DNA of 64,000 bases from Misgurnus anguillicaudatus (Eukaryota; Chordata; Actinopteri; Cypriniformes; Cobitidae), in NCBI RefSeq assembly GCF_027580225.2, contig NC_073342.2, positions 17,849,501 to 17,913,500 on the forward strand, given 5' to 3'. Of this stretch, positions 38,201 to 53,200 are shown piece after piece; positions within the stretch are counted from its first letter, which is position 1; every line of letters starts with the position of its first letter. The notes beneath the pieces were generated by a model. The model made no database searches. It worked only from the letters and a program-made list of their open reading frames with translations, and was not told where the DNA came from. Position numbers and translations under genes: made by a program.

Positions 38201-41200
38201 ACCTTGCACAAGGAGGGCAAGACACAAAAGGTCATTGCAAAAGAGGCTGGCTGTTCACAGAGCTCTGTTTCCAAGCACATTAATAGAAAGGCGAAGGGAA
38301 GGAAAAGATGTGGTAGCAAAAATTTTGCAAAATTAAAGTTATAAACATATATCAGTCTGTGTATAATGAATGGATATAATATGCAAGTCTCACTTTTTGA
38401 ATGGAATTAGTGAAATAAAGAAACTTTTTGATGATATTCTAATTATATGACCAGCACCTGTACACCACCATATTATCAGTGGTGTATAAAGACCTTACAA
38501 AATGAACTGCATTGTGTTTATTACCTTAGTATGAGCCGCATTATCTACATACACCGCGGTTCCCTTACACAAAAGTCGACATTTTGCACTGCCATGTTTC
38601 TACAGTAGCCCGGACAAACTACTCTAAAGAGTGCATTTTGTCACTACATTGTCTCAGATGATGACGTGTTTGTCCTGTGATGCCTACCGTAGCTTCACTA
38701 TGTGTTTTGAAAGTGAGGGGTGAGCTGTGGACTGAGCCATTGGTTGCAATTCACAGACTCAACAGTCCCACATTGCACCTTTAAAGACATAGTTCACCCC
38801 AAAATTAAAATGTTGTCATATTTACCTATTAAAACCCATATGACTTTCTTCCACAAAATGCGAAATACAGAATTTTACAGCCTGTTAATGATGAGTTTTC
38901 ATTTTTGGGTGAAATGTTGCTTTAAGACTAAACTCTTATCAAAGGAGCTTCTTGCTTTGATGCTATCCTTTTTAAATCACTGACTGCACAAATGTTTCTT
39001 CTATGGCATCGCCTTTATATTTAAGGGTGTACTCTCACAAACTCTTAATCTCTCTGCGTAATAAAAGTCCCTCTGGCTTTCTTTTCCTCTAGCTCTCTAT
39101 CACCTATTCCCTTCATGTATGTTACCAGTCGCTCATGACCAAGCTTTCTACCCTGAAGCTCACGGTCGAGCACACTCAGGTAGAACGGCAGCACTGGGAG
39201 GGGCGCTGTCGAACAGCTCAGGTGCTTAACCCCGCCCCATTTACCAATCCGTCGTCATCTTTCTTGTCTGGTGTGACACATACAGTAGAGGGCTTTGGTG
39301 GCTCTGTCCCAAATCTCTTTTAAGCACTTTTGTTTCTAGACTTTTAGAAGGTACAAAAGCTGTTACTAGTGTACATAAAAAGTGCATATTAGTACCTCAA
39401 AGGTACATACAGTATTGGTACCAGATATATACATATCTCTACCTAAATGGTACATATTAGGACCTTTTTTTCGGAGATTGCATAGTTTAACTGATATAAC
39501 ATAATGCAAGCAATGCCATAAGTCAAGGGTTACATTTTTATCGATCAGACTGATAAAACATACCTTTAATAGTATTTTGCTTTGTATGAGAAAGTCTGCC
39601 AAATGCATACATGTGCATCAGTGCAGGCTTAAAAAAGGAAATGGAAGGCCTCCAAGTTAACATTAAATACATAATTTGGGACAGGGCTGATATCATAATC
39701 TGTGTTTTCATCCAAGTTTTGCCTGTCTGAGCTGCCATATACACCCCAACATAGTGGTTTTCCTTGTTGTGCCTCGTGTTTTTTAAGCCTTTTTACTTTG
39801 TCTCATGTTTTTCAACCCTCGTTTTGTGTTATCCTGTTTGATGCTGATCTCCTGAGACAGCTCATGATTGCTCTCCAGTGTTTTTCAGAAAGTAGCAAAT
39901 GATGACCCACCTGCAATTTGCTAAACAACAATTTGAGATGAAGCAAAGTAGAGAAAACTAAAACATCTGTTTTCGGTTGTGTTCATTGAGTTTTGGGTGT
40001 TCACCTATTATTATTATATGAATTGACATCATCATCATCCTCTAGCACAGTAATTCTCAAAGTGTGGTCCGCGGACCACTGGTGGTCCGCCAAACCCCAC
40101 CAGTGGTCCGCCAAAAGATGACCTAAACTAGGCAAGTGTTTATACCAGGGGTTCTCAAAGTCCGAACTGCGGTCCGGATCCGGACCTTCGTCCACTTCAT
40201 ATTACAAGTGCATTAATTTCTATGTGATTGCTAAATGTGTGCATTTGCTACTTTAAGAGTATTCCTGGTCCGAAAATAAAACGAGTTATTTAAAAATTTC
40301 CTGTGTGACGCTGTAGCCATCACACCCAGATATTATGCATAGCTACTTCATGCACTACGGCTTTTGATCAGTAAGTCCATATCAATCTGAAATCACTGTT
40401 GGTTTGAGTCGTTTAAAACATGCATTTGAAAAAGCAACACTCGTCAAACATAATCACTATACATATTCTTTATTATCATGAAAATACCTGAAACCGTTTG
40501 AAGAACAGCAATATAATATATCCTTAAGACATTTCCTGGAGCTGCGTGTGTCTGGTTCTTCGTTTGCAGCGCATATTGAGTTTCTGCACGAGAGCGCCCC
40601 CTGGCTTATGGATGTAGCGTCATTTCACCGTAATTCATTGAGACATTGAGAAGCATAGTAAGCATTATTTCTTGTGTTTATGTTTAAAAAAATATTTTTA
40701 GTTTCAATGCAAAATACACTTATGTTTTTCCCAGACTATTTGTGTTGATTTGTTATATAAACAAATGATTTACATAAAGTTTTTCCGGACCTATGTAAAT
40801 GATGAGAATTCAGATTTGGACCTTTGAATGTAAACTTTGAGAACCCCTGGTTCATACAATGTCACTTATTTAAGTAGATTTTTAATGCACTTGCGAAACT
40901 GTGATATCAGTTCTTGCCTTTCTGTTTTAATAACATAAAAATGGATCGGTTGGCTAAACCAAAGAGGAGTCAAAATAAAAGATCAAGCATCAACTGAAAG
41001 CTAAAATCCACAGATCCACAGATCTATTAGTTTTGTAATGTACTAGTTTTTGTTCATGTGTTAAATCCCTGTAATTTCAGTGATTTTGGACATTAAGGGG
41101 AACATTTCTTCCAGTATTTTATTGTTACCATAGTTACAATCATAGACTTCATATACCCACCACCTCAGTTTTAGTATGTTTAATTCCATTTTTTTCTACA

Positions 41201-44200
41201 CATGTGCAGTTTGTTGTTCATATTAAGCTGCAACTCATTTCACATTTACTTTTTCAAATGAAATAAAATTAATATAATAATTTCTGAACATAGCATTGCA
41301 TTTGTGTTTAAAACATTAGAAACAGACTTGAAACAGTTGCATACTAAACTTAAACTTAGCTTATCCTTCCTATTTTGTTGGTTTTTGGGGGAGTGTTAGA
41401 GTGAGATTCTGTTAGGTGGTCCTCAGAAAAAAATTGGAAGATAAAGTGGTCCTTGGGCTGAAAAAGTTTGAGAAACACTGCTCTAGCAGATGTTGTCTCT
41501 GTTCGATTGAACAGTTCAACATGGGGATGCAAACAAAGCACTCCTTTTTGTAGACATTAGTACTGACAGTTGTCCCTTTTTCGTGTTAAATCTTTTGTGC
41601 TTTTCACGTTGTCAGATTCTTGTGTTCTTCCACAAGAATTCATGTGATATCCTTTTTGAGGTCCGTTTTAAAGGGATAGTTCACTTAAAAATTAAAATTA
41701 TGTCATTATTTACTCATCCTCATGTTGTTCTAAACCTGTATGATTTATTTTTTTCTGATGAAAACAAAATAATATATTTTGATAAATGATGGTAAACACA
41801 CAGCAGATAGTGACCTTTGACTTCCATAGTAGGAATAAAAAATATTATGGAATTTAATGGGTACTGGCAACTGTGTGCTTACATCATTTATCAAAATATT
41901 TTCTTCATCATTAATCACAATACTTCCAAAATATTTTTTTCATACTATGAAAGTCAATGGTCACTATCTGCTGTGTGTTTACCATCATTTCTCAAAATAT
42001 CTTTTTTTGTGTTCATCAGAAAAAGAAATTCATACAGGTTTAAAAAATGAGGATGAGTAAATGATGACAGAATTTTCATTTTAAAGTGAACTATCCCTTT
42101 AAAAATAGACTGTGATCTTGTGCAAAATGTGGTCTGCATCACCCCCATTTTACTTTTTGTATTTTTTGCACATTTTTTAGAGTGCTTAGAAGTATTTCTT
42201 TTTCACAGGTTGAGATCGGTAAACTCCAGCAGCTGCTTGTCACAAAAGACGCTGAAATCGAGCATTTGCAGAACCAGCTTCAGACCAGAGGATCTGTCAG
42301 CAGTGACATCACAGAGAGAGGTACCTCTAAGCAGATTAAATCACGGCGATTACTGAAGAACGAAGAATAGCATAACATTTAGCATAACATGAAAACTACA
42401 ATAGCTGCATGAGAAACGTTTTGGTGAGTGTACCGATTACTAACATGTGGCTCTTTTCGGTAATCGCTGTGGTCGTCGACGTTGCCTGTTGTAGAGGAAG
42501 TGTATAAGAGAAAACTGAGAGACAAACGTAAGCCAGTGTTTCAACGTTTCAGATCTGTTCCCAGCTTTGACTGTCCCTCAGGTTCCTCTCTGTCAATCTG
42601 CCTAATTTTCCCTGGCATGCTGTCAAGCCTGTCGCACCCATCCTGTCAATGGCTAAATGTGCGTGTTTGTGTGTGAGCGGGTGTTAAGTGGCTGATTCAT
42701 GCTTGTCGTCGCACCCTCCAGCACTGCTCATAGTTTTCCCATGGGTTTGTGAGTTGATCTCTAACCTGTTAATACAAACACCAGTTTCACAATGACTTAG
42801 ACATGAATCAATTTAGAGTTAACACAACGATTCATGTACACTTTAAATACAAAAACTGCTTTGTGTGTAAGATAATTACAGTTCAATAGTTGACATGGCA
42901 TCTAACTGTTATGCAGCATTTGAAGTTGTTCACGCTATGCAAGTACTGTAAAGTAAAGTCAGAGGCGGACACTACTTAAGTATTTTTACTTTCTACATAA
43001 AAGTAAATTTTCATGTATTCGTATCTTATCAGTGTTTTTCTTTAGAAAACATACATTCCAAAGCATATTATCATAATTTTTACTACACTACATTTCATAA
43101 TTTCAAGTTTTTGGTTTATATTTAATATTTAAGTATATTAAACATCTAGGGGCAGTTTCCCGGACAGGGATTAGCTTAATCCAGGACTAGGCCTTAGTTT
43201 AATTAGGAAATATAACTAGTTTTAACAAATATGCCTTACTAAAAACATTATCTGTGTGCATTTTGAGGAAAAACAAAGGGCCCTGATGTATTTTAAGATA
43301 TGTCAGTGCAAGTTGTTTTCAGTTTGGACAGCTCTTTAAAATGTTTTAGTCTAATCCCTGTCCGGGAAACCGCCCCCTAGTATTTTTTTTTTTACTTTTA
43401 CTTAAAGGAATAGTCTACTCATTTTCAATATTAAAATAAGTTATTACCTTAACTAAGAATTGTTGATACATCCCTCTATCATCTGTGTGTGTGCACGTAA
43501 GCGCCGGAGCGCGCTGCGACGCTTCGATAGCATTTAGCTTAGCCCCATTCATTCAATTGTACCATTTAGAGATAAAGTTAGAAGTGACCAAACACATCAA
43601 CGTTTTTCCTATTTCAGACGAGTAGTTATACGAGCAAGTTTGGTGGTACAAAATAAAACGTAGCGCTTTTCTAAGCGGATTTAAAAGAGGAACTATATTT
43701 TATGGCGTAATAGCACTTTTGGGAGTACTTCGACTCGCCTGAAAAGTCCGCTCCCCTTCTCACTCTCATAATGGGAGAGGGAGGGTGTTACTGCGCCGAG
43801 TCGAAGTCAAGAAAGTAAAAGTATACAGTTTTAATGTAATTAGGTATTAAATAAATTTTAATATGCAATATAAAAGGAATACACAATATGATTCTATGCT
43901 TTAGAATGTAGTGAACATTATTTAAGTAAAGTCATTCTTTTCCCAAGACAAACACTCTGATAAAGCACAGATGCTTGGAAAATGTACTCAAAGTACTGAA
44001 GTAGTGTCCACCTCTGAGTAAAGTAAAGTAAGTAAATTGTATTGGTCGCATATATAAATTAAAGAAGAGCGGGCCCAAGATAGACCCTGAGGTACACCAC
44101 TAATAATAGGAGCTGAAGAAGAGAAAAATTTGCCCAATGATACAGAAAAGTATCTGTCTCTAACCGTGGGTTCAAACCGTGGGTTTGAGGCGTCAAATTC

Positions 44201-47200
44201 ACGTCTACCGTGTCTAGTTTGCCGCTTGAACATTTTGAGTGTACTCGCTTCATTTGTGCGTGGAATTATAGTCATCGAGAGATTCACGCAGAAATTTGCG
44301 TCATGGGAGGGGCTTCTGTGACTCCGCTCGCTTTCTGTAATCACGTCACTACTAGAGCAAGCTCCTGATTGGTTAACGCGGCACGTTTTTCCACCAAAAA
44401 ATTCGCACTTTTGTCACGGCAACGCTCAATTCGCGCCATTCATGGCGGAATTGCGTCTACCGCGCTGCGTTAAACGCCTCATTCGCGCCGCAAGACCTCC
44501 AGACGTGCGTCAACGCATCTTTACATTGACTTAACATTGAAATCACTCGTGCTTGACGCCTCTACCGCAGCTGGTCTAAACGCAGCATAAGATATGAAGT
44601 GAACCGATAACTTCATTCAATAATTATGGACGATAACTGTAAACTTTAATAAATTGCTCTAAATTTAAAGGTCGACTGTGTAGTTTTTAAGCAGCATTTA
44701 GCGGCGAGATTGTTAATTGCAACTAACAGCTCAGTACACAGTTCACCCTCCTTTTCGAAACGCATAGTGAAGCTACAGTAGCCGCCAAAGGACAAACATG
44801 TCATCGTCTGAGACAACATAATGACAAAGCACACTCTATAAAAGAGTTTGTCCGCCGCAAAATGGGGACTTTGTGGTGTATGTAGATAAAAACGGTTGTA
44901 AGTTTCGTGTACGGGTAGGAGCACACAGCCCCACCTATCCCCTGTTTGCAGAAGACAATAGTGCTTTTCAACCACATGGGGGAGCCATAAGCCAGTCTTA
45001 CATGGAAAATTACAAAGTGTTGCTTTAATGTCATTACCAGCTAGCATTAGCATGATCCAGTCAGTGTGGTTTTTATTGCAGGATTGGTTTAAAAGTTTTG
45101 ACTGTCATGGAATCAAAAGCCATTTATCTGATTGTTTGTTTTAAAAGCAGCTGTTCTCAGTTTTCATTAGTAAAATATTGCTTGGCTGTAGAGCATGGGT
45201 GGATGAGCATGTACAAGCATTTCACCTCATCTTCTGATGGTCCTAGCAAACCTTTCATCAGAAATATCTGCACATATCTTTCTGTGCTCAGTCAACTTCG
45301 GTCGCTTTGGACCAAGCATGTTTTTTGAAGGGCTGGTTTACCATAACATCTTTCTTTGCGTGTTTTGTAAATGGACTAAAGTGTATCTACACTGAAGCAT
45401 AGTGACATTTGGTCTTTATGTTCCAGATCAAGAATTACAGAGGCTGAGAACAGGAATGAAGACATTGATAGATGCCAATAATGAAAAGGTAAATTGGTAT
45501 GTTCACATGAGTTGGGTAAATGAACATTTTAGTTGTTTGTATTGGCTATGGACTGACACTCTGCCTCTGTTTTGTTCCTGTAGGATCGCCACATAGAGGA
45601 GCTCAATGCCTTGTTAGGCCAATACAGACAAATTAAAGGTGTTTCGACCCCTTCTCAAGGTATGTGAGGATCTAATTTGTGCGTTGTACATCAGATCACA
45701 GTTGACTTTGGTCTTTTGGGGTCCAAATGTCCCCTGACCCAAAATGACCCAAATCACTTTTCAATTGTGACCCGACCCAAGAAAAACATGTAACATTAGC
45801 ATGCACCAGTCAGACAGAAAGAAACCTTGGTGGCCTCACAACCAATTTGGCCCACTGCTCAATTTTCATTTTTTATCTTACGATGACACCAAGGTAACCA
45901 CTACAATCATTTTTATCCGGGCCGCCGGTCATCTTTGTCTGATTTAAAATCAGCGTGGTTACTTTTATCTTTCCATTGTACATGGCAAATGACTGCCGAA
46001 AAACTGGAAAGAGAGTCATAAATGGGCTGCGTGGGATGCCAACCATCTGCGGGTGCGTAATTATCGGATCCAATTTGAGCTTTGGATGCATAAAAAATAA
46101 ACTTGTGCGTCTAAACCGCGTGACATGCTGACCGGAAGTGATGTATTTCCGTGCTACAGTCTGCATTCAAAATTGATTGACAGGTCTGGCTTAATGAAAA
46201 TTAACCTACTGCCAGCCACACAATGTCACAAGCGCTCTTGGCAAACGGGGTGGGGGGTTGGAAAAGGACTTGATGCACACACAGGATAGTTCTGGTCTTC
46301 TCGGGTCAGTTCGGCAAACACATTAAAATTTATTTCGGGTTGGATTCTACTTTAAATCTAAGTTGACTCTTGAAAACCTCTAGTCTGAATATACAGAAAA
46401 CCTATAGCTTACTTTATAAAGTTATGCTACGTACACACCAAACGTGGGGCATCGCGTTACTCGCTCTAGAATACTCCCTGGATTTAAAGCAACACTAAAG
46501 AGTTTTTGCTCTTTGCTCCCCCTACAGGTTGGAAGCGGAATTGTCCATTACCACTGTCGTAAATAATTAAGCCTACTGCAGAAAAGCTGGCTCTGATCGC
46601 ATTGTAAGTCTGCCGTAAAGCAAGTTTTTGTAGTTTTCACTGGAAACTACAGGACCGCGACCCGACGGTTGGAAACTTCTTTAGTGCGGTTTTGGCCGAT
46701 ATGAAGCGAATGTGAAAGTGCCGTTCACCCTGTTTCGAGTGGATGAACGACTAAAACTTTTTTGGAAACGTTATTTTAAGGTAAAAAAAACTCTTTAGTG
46801 TTGCTTTAACTTTTTGTCATACGATTTTTTTGCTTCAGTAGAATATTTTAAAATTAGGCGAATAGCGTGTGTTTTCGCGGCAAACGCGCCGCCCATATCG
46901 CATCATTCGCATCGCCCCACGCGATGACGCGTCTTTGCATTGACTTTGTATGTAATCTACTCGCGCAAATCGTTGAACTCGCGTCTGGTGTGAACCCACA
47001 GTTACAGTAACCATTGGCCAATTTTACTGACTAAGTCTGTTTTTGTTGTCTTGCAGTCGTCAATGATACAAATTTGAGCGGCAGCAGTGAAGAAGACCTC
47101 AGTGGCTGTCGAAAAGTCAGACCCCTCAGCCATAAAGCATACTCGGATATTGTCAGATCGGATCTGCAGGTATTAATAGAGATTTGAATAACAACATGAA

Positions 47201-50200
47201 ACCACGTCTATGGTCTTGTGCATTTGGCAGATGCTTTTATTTTTAAGCAACTTGCAGGGCATTAAATCAATGCATTTTTTATCCATTATGTAATCTTAAA
47301 AGATAAAACCCAACATAAATATAGTAAAAACTATGTTGCAATATTATTGGTTTAATTTAATTTTTGTTTATGCATGTGGCCTACATCAAAATAAAATAAT
47401 AAGTTAAAGGAATAGTCTACTCATTTTCAATATTAAAATATGTTATTACCTTAACTAAGAAGAGTTGATACATCCCTCTATCATCTGTGTGCGTGCACGT
47501 AAGCGCTGGAGCGCGCTGCGACGCTTCGATAGCATTTAGCTTAGCCCCATTCATTCAATGGTATCAAACAGAGATAAAGTTAGAAGTGACCAAACACATC
47601 AACGTTTTTCCTATTTAAGACGAGTAGTTATACAAGCAAGTTTGGTGGTACAAAATAAAACGTAGCGCTTTTCTAAGCGTATTTAAAAGAGGAACTATAT
47701 TTTATGGCGTAATAGCACTTTTTGGAGTACTTCGACTCGCCTGAAAAGTTCGCTCCCCTTCTCACTCTCATAATGGGAGAGGGAGGGTGTTACTGCGCCG
47801 AGTCGAAGTACTCCCAAAAGTGCTATTACGCCATAAAATATAGTTCCTCTTTTAAATACGCTTAGAAAAGCGCTACATTTTATTTTGTACCACCAAACTT
47901 GCTCGTATAACTACTCGTCTTAAATAGGAAAAACGTTGATGTGTTTGGTCACTTCTGGCTTTGTCTCTGAATGGTGCCGTTGAATGAATGGGGCTGGGCT
48001 GGGTGCTGTCGAGGCGTCGCGGCGCGCTCCGGCGCTTGCGTGCGCGCGCACAGATGATGGAGGGATGTGTCAACTCTTCTTGGTTGAGGTAGTGACACGT
48101 TTTAATGTTGAAAATGACTAGACTATTCCTTTAATCACCAAAAATCTTTACAGGTGTCTTCACGAGGACAGTCACCGCTTCTGGTCTCTCCTTCGTCTCT
48201 ACAGAGAGAGCTGGACTCCAGGTGAGCGAGAGGTTTTATTATTAACACTACACTGATGATACCAGAGTCTGGTGGTCTCCAGAGATTCCCTGTTTCTAAA
48301 GGCAGTCGGATCAGGTGGCATCTATGGCCATTTTGAATTCACCCGAGCTAATCTGTCTCTCTCCTTCTTTGCCATTTTCTCTTTCACTGGCCCAGCTGTC
48401 GATATATACAGCCCTTCATGGAGACTACTGTGGTATCCAATGGTGATTTGGATTTTTACAACAGACAATGGCAAGTCAAGTGTGTGTTTGTGTGTTGGTT
48501 TGGCTTTCTAAGGTTGCAGCAGCCTTGTCGTTGTAATGTCATTGCCACACACACAAGTAAATATGACTACAGATTGGATATCCAAATATGGATGGGAATT
48601 CTCAAAGTGGGCGGTGCCTCCAAATGGGGGAGTTTGGGGGTACCGCTCCCATATGGAGAAATAGCCCAATTTGGGCATTCTCCAGGCTGCACACACACAC
48701 ACTCAAAGGCAGAGTGCACGATATCTGAAAAACGCTTTGGAAAAGAGAGTCGGGCCGACTACCAAACACACTTGTAGTCAATCAGCAGTAAGGGGTGTGT
48801 CTACTAACCGACATCATTGCCTAGGTTGCGTATGTGTGGGGCCGGTCTATCAAAAGAAGGTCCGGATTCTATTGGGGTAGGGGCGTGTTTGTTTAGGTGA
48901 TTTCAAATATCAACATTTGCTTTCTGAGATCATGCACCCCGCCTTTAAAAGGGGATGTTTTTCAATAGTGGCCCAACAGTACATATATATGGGGTCCCTA
49001 TTTGGCTCTGCGATGAAAAATTATAAAAATATATTCAAGCGTGCAAACATCGCTTGATTGAAAAAAAAAATCGCCCAATTTGGGAATTCTCCAGGTTGCA
49101 ATTACACCCTCCTGTACACACACACTCTTAAAGGGGACATTTTTCGATCGTGGCCATACAGTATATGGGGTCCCCATGGGGCTTTGTGATAAAACATGGG
49201 AAATTATTAAAATATGCTAAAGCGGGCAAACATTGCATACATTTAATTTATTTTTTTAAGCAAAATCAAGTTTATTATGTTTTCATGGTTGTGGTTTTTT
49301 AGGGCAATTACACGAATGCTGTCCACCAGCCTGGAAGAGCTTCAAAGTGGGAACTTACAGATGGTATGGACGCTACAGTAAACATTTTTTACCTTTGTAA
49401 ACATGCTCAACTAACTCATCAGATTAACCAAATTCAGTGCTCAAGTTTTTGTCTCCATTTCTATGCACTCACTAAATTTCACCGCATTTACTGTATATTA
49501 ACAACATTATGCATGTATTTAAACTGCTTATATGCTTTAACTAACTGAGTATATGTGTGTTTTTGTGCTACTGGTTTTTCTTAAGCATGTGGTGGGGCAA
49601 CCAGTACAGGCTGTTTTAGAGGTACTACTAATAAGCATTAACCACCATTAACTTGCAGCAGTCACGCACAATACATAACATAAGCTTCATCCGTGTATAT
49701 CTATGCTCTTGAGTTAATACAAAAATAATAATAGTAGCAATATAAAAATGTTAACTATTAAATTATTGATTTTCTTCGCAGAACCGATATCATCCCGTAA
49801 ACAACAAATACCAGACCCTCCCTGGAAAGTTTAGGCGTCCGGAGCAGAACGGCGTGAGATTGCAGGCGTCTTCTCCGCTGCAGCTGTCTCCCGATGAAAG
49901 CGAAGACAGTGAATTTAACTTAAGTAGGCAATCATCTCACAGTACCCACAATGCTTTGTATCAGTCAACACCAACTCACTTTTCTTCTTCTCCGTGACCT
50001 TATTAATATTACGTAACTTGAATTTTCATGTTTTTTTTTTTTTTTGCATGTTTGCTCTTTCAGTCTATACTCATACTACTTTTGTACTACCACAATGGCT
50101 TTGCTCTGGACTGTCTATTTCAGCCTATTTTAATACTAATGTGTCTTTGCATGGGCAATCCTGTATCTTGACTTTTCTTACTAATCTCTCTCCCGCGGCC

Positions 50201-53200
50201 GTGCGGCTGTCGTTTCCCTCTCTCGCTCCGTGTGAAGATCGCTGCAGAAGCGCCAGCGCTCCAGCTTTAGGTATTGTCCTCCAATCTCTGGTTAGCGTAC
50301 GACCGCTAAACGTTCTTGCTGTGTCATATTGGATTTAACCTAAGCTCTGCTATCCTGTTTCTTTAATGGCGGAAAGCAGAGAAGAATATTATAACTCTCT
50401 CTCTTTTCTCATAGATTAGAGTTAGTTTATGTGAGCTTTGCTGCTTTACTTTGAGTTTAAACTAGTGCCTTGTGATGCTACTTTAAAGGAGCTGTATGTA
50501 AGTTTTTGACTGTACTAAATCAAGAAAAATACTATTACACAGTACTGTGCAAAAGTCTTAGGCCACCACCACCAGGCTTGTTGTTTTAGAAGTTTTAATG
50601 TCCATCATATTTATTTTTCATCTATTTTATTAAGATACAAACAGAAAATACAGGAAATAATAATTTTCAGGACTAAATGTCTTCTTTAGGCATCGTCGGT
50701 GTTAAGTGTGGTCTCTCTTGGCACTAAACACATCTTGAGCGTTTTTGAGCAGAATGAAGTAAAAAGACTAATTTCTTTAAAATTTTAAATTAGGATTTAA
50801 TTTTATTTAGTTTTAAGAGATCTTGCCATTTGACGTAAGCAGGTTCAAGCTCACCACGCCCTTGTTACGATTTTACCACACACTTGGTACGAGCTTAGTT
50901 CCTCCCCTCTATCTCCATTGGGATCTGCCCACTTTTCTTGCATTTTTCAAATATTGCCAGTGGGTGGAGTCAGGCTCTGACCAGGGGTTTAGTTACGCTT
51001 TAAATAAAACCACAATAGAGCATAATTGCGATCCCCGAAATGAGCCACAGATTGAGGTATAAATATCCACAGGAGCAGGTTTGTAATTTGCAATCAACAA
51101 AAACATGGCAAACATAAAATGTAGCAGATAAACTTATGCTTTCCATTGTCAGCATGTGTCTGGCAACCTGAGAGGGGGCGGATAATAAACCGTCTCCAAT
51201 ATTTTAACTCATTCCCCGCAGGCCTTTTTAAAAAAGTTACCCGCCAGCATTTTTTGTGATTTTTACAAAAGTTTCACAAAATCCCTTCCAGTAAAATTTT
51301 CTTCTATAAATCTATAAACATACAGATATATCAAATAAAAACAGACCCTCTGCTTTAAAACAAACAAACAAACATAACGGGAAAAAAAGTTTTATCCTAT
51401 CTTAATTTTTTCTCTTTTTATAACATCTTAAATGTACAATTTGTAAGATATTTGCAGTAAAATATCCAAAAACCACTAGTCCGGTGGTATATATTTTGTC
51501 CAGCTGATTACTAACAATATCTATAATGTTTTCAACTACTTGTAAATTATGAGAAAATTGCTGCCCTAAACAGTGACACGGGGCAGTGCAGTCCCCTGTA
51601 AATGACGTTAATATCTACGTCACCCTTTGTTACCGCCTTTACTGACGTAAAAACCACATGACAACAGTGTCGTGGACAAAAGCGGAAGTAATAGCGTCTG
51701 ACTCGGGCCACTCGCTTTTTTTATGGTAAGTTTGTTCATCTGAAAACGTAATTCTGTGCTGTGTTAACAATCCATCGTATTGGACTAATACAGTAACATC
51801 TATGACTAACAATTGCGTTTTAAACATTACATGAAATTCTTACATAATGAAAAAAACGATGTCATAAAACACAGCATTTATAAAACTTGATTACTTTAGC
51901 TCACGTGTAACATGATTTCTCATTCCCGTCTGATTGTTGGGCATCAGCGTTTTGAGTTAAAGACAACAAATCCCATCAGTCCACGCTGCTTCAGAGCATC
52001 ATTAATCTACATCATTGTAATTGATTTGATTTGGCGCCCTCTAGCAGTGCAGATTATACAAATTGCATCTTTAAATATGGGTAGGGTTCTTCAAAAATAC
52101 AAAATTTTGAGCAAAAAGCTGAAATAATTGCATTTTGTAAAGGAATTTTGTAAGGGATCAGATTCAGAACGATTATCAAAATATACACGGAGTTTAAAAA
52201 AAAAAAGTTTTTGCTTCAGTTTTTTATAAATTGGGTAAAACTCATCAGGAAAGCAACATTGGCAGGGAAATGTTTTCTTTTAATTGACAAGATTGTTAAT
52301 GGCGGGGAAAGAGTTCAATTAGATTGCGATACGAAGTTCAGCCACTAGAGGTCAATGTTACATGCAGCTCCTTTAATGTGACTGTAAGGAAAAATGTATT
52401 AATCAAGTTTATATATTGTAAAATATTAACCATTTTGGTGACCAAGTTTGGTTTGAGTGTCATAATTTTTGTGCTTTACAACTCCAGATTTAGTGAAATC
52501 AAGTAATTGCAATAAAATAAGTGAATATTTTAGCTTTTGCGCAGCATTGTGACATTAGTCTGTGCTTTTCTATCTATTTTCTTTTTTGCATGGCGCTCCA
52601 GGATCACGGGGAAAGCATGATCCGTTTGTTGTTGGTGGGTACACAGAGAATAATGGGTACTGTATTCAGCCCAATAGGGAATCACATGAACACATAACAG
52701 TCTAAATAAGTTGTTACATGTTTCTGTTTACAGGAAAGTCATCAGAGAAGGCAGACGACTCTGCGCTTTCAGATTTTTCGCCAATATCGTCTGGGGTGGA
52801 TTCAGGCCAGCAGTCCCCCGTTTCACCAGAGAACAAGAAGAACCAGAAAGGATTCAGAAAACTGTGGGGAAAGTATGTTGTTGCAAGTAAAATAACCTTT
52901 TGTTGGGTGAAGACAATTTGAAATGTCCGTAAGGATTTCATATGGTCATATAATGTAAGAATGTAAGAGATATGTTTTTTCACACCTATGTGAACCTGGT
53001 GATGGAAAAGATATGTATTATACTATACTATACATTATGTAGGAAGATTTATGTAGAAAACAGTCAATCACAAAATAAGATGACTTTAGTTGGGGGGTTT
53101 TCACTGCCAGCATCACATATGTAGTAATCTCTGTTTCCTAGGATCAGGAGAACACAGTCAGGCGGTCTCCCTGCAGATGGATCTGATTCCGAATTTAAGA

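Larger units (their letters stand above)
36683..38785. repeat. Dispersed GGTGCAGTG family repeat, copy C, interrupted
   Basis: Left part 36683-36742, right part 38461-38785. The two halves join as in copy B once the Tc1 element between them is ignored. Confidence 0.88.

Noticed and set aside
44646..45053. Minus-strand 135-codon frame
   Set aside because: It coincides with a diverged dispersed repeat copy; no family resemblance.
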